From: Nitrospinota bacterium
GTDB lineage: Bacteria > JAUXIQ01
DNA length: 7,039 bases
Reading direction: 5' to 3'
Assembly: GCA_030620925.1 (NCBI GenBank)
Contig: JAUXIQ010000100.1
Location: forward strand, 1 to 7,039
Part shown: in pieces, positions 6,846 through 7,039 of the stretch
Numbering within the stretch: position 1 is the stretch's first letter
How the letters are laid out: every line of letters begins with the position of its first letter
The notes under the pieces: generated by a model
Databases searched by the model: none
What the model was told of the DNA's origin: nothing
Seen by the model: only the letters and a program-made list of their open reading frames with translations
Translations under genes and position numbers: made by a program

Positions 6846-6868
6846 AATTTAACCTTCATCCTTAAATT
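6846..6868. repeat. AT-only inverted repeat
   Basis: AATTTAA (6846-6852) and TTAAATT (6862-6868) are perfect inverted copies around the 9-nt spacer CCTTCATCC. Centre-to-centre spacing is 16 nt. This could be a regulator site, but AT-only repeats are frequent by chance in AT-rich DNA. Confidence 0.25.
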
Positions 6869-6937
6869 AAAATTGATTTGGCCCTTCCAATCTATGTAAA
6901 ATATTCAATGAGGTGCGTGTCATTTAGATACTTTATC

Positions 6938-6967
6938 TTGTCATCATCGGAAAGGAAGTGTTATAAT
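6938..6967 (+). promoter_or_regulatory. Strong extended -10 promoter reading out of the window
   Basis: TTGTCA (6938-6943, 5 of 6) and a perfect TATAAT (6962-6967) are 18 nt apart, and TGT directly before TATAAT gives the extended -10 element. The start point would be near 6974, with transcription to the right. No start codon with an SD follows before 7039, so the transcript has a leader of more than 60 nt or its gene begins beyond the edge. Confidence 0.6.
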
Positions 6968-7003
6968 GCTACAATATCTGGGTTGTGGATTGCGCTGTGT
7001 TTC

Positions 7004-7031
7004 ATTATGATACAAATACTGCTGTTTTCAA
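7004..7031 (-). promoter_or_regulatory. Candidate distal promoter toward the activase gene
   Basis: On the minus strand TTGAAA (7026-7031, 5 of 6) and CATAAT (7004-7009, 5 of 6) are 16 nt apart. Transcription to the left would start near 6997 and give the activase mRNA a leader of roughly 280 nt. It faces the + strand promoter at 6938-6967. I found no better-matching pair closer to the activase ATG, but a proximal promoter with weak boxes is not excluded. Confidence 0.28.
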
Positions 7032-7039
7032 TTACCCTC

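Larger units (their letters stand above)
6714..7039. other. AT-rich gene-free region upstream of the activase gene
   Basis: 326 bp without a convincing ORF on either strand. It holds the activase SD (6716-6727), a perfect 8-bp palindrome ATTTAAAT (6740-6747), two inverted repeats, an 8-bp palindrome CTTTAAAG (6822-6829), and two opposing promoter candidates near the right edge. I see no tRNA, no obvious riboswitch fold and no mobile-element end. It is best read as the shared regulatory region between the leftward activase pair and a gene beyond the right edge. Confidence 0.6.

Noticed and set aside
1-7039. CRISPR arrays, IS ends, tRNA or rRNA genes
   Set aside because: No regularly spaced direct repeats, terminal inverted repeats with a transposase frame, or cloverleaf sequences were seen on either strand.

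Overview
The window comes from a bacterium with moderate-G+C, Shine-Dalgarno-led genes and AT-rich intergenic DNA. The large activase/reductase-like gene pair has a double set of iron-sulfur cysteines. That enzyme class is oxygen-sensitive and typical of strict anaerobes, so an anaerobic lifestyle is the best inference. I cannot assign a lineage from sequence alone.

Left part, + strand (1-1032): rnhB (ribonuclease HII, 5' end probably cut by the window edge) overlaps yraN (UPF0102 nuclease-fold protein) by 11 nt. This is a common housekeeping pair. Converging on it from the minus strand is a secreted or membrane-anchored DUF3108 protein (1142-2107). The 3' ends are separated by 109 bp that hold two hairpins and a purine-only run.

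Middle gap (2108-2379): AT-rich flanks with a candidate minus-strand promoter for the DUF3108 gene, plus a G+C-richer core with an SD-preceded 51-codon + strand ORF of unknown identity.

Right part, minus strand (2380-6713): two overlapping genes read right to left. The first encodes a 1024-residue protein with two tandem BadF/BcrA-type (ASKHA) ATPase domains, a four-cysteine linker and a DUF2229 module. The second, shifted by one frame and overlapping by 37 nt, encodes a 431-residue COG3581-type protein. Residue-by-residue reading suggests that the DUF2229 module and the 431-residue protein are paralogous: order and spacing agree, and the three key cysteines fall at matching motifs. Together the pair would supply two ATPase halves and two iron-sulfur acceptor halves. 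That is the logic of the 2-hydroxyacyl-CoA dehydratase activator (homodimer) plus dehydratase (heterodimer), packed into two chains. No canonical dehydratase, CoA-transferase or substrate gene is in the window, so the substrate is unknown.

Right edge (6714-7039): AT-rich leader without a gene, with two inverted repeats, a strong extended -10 promoter pointing out of the window (+), and a weaker opposing promoter that could serve the activase gene.
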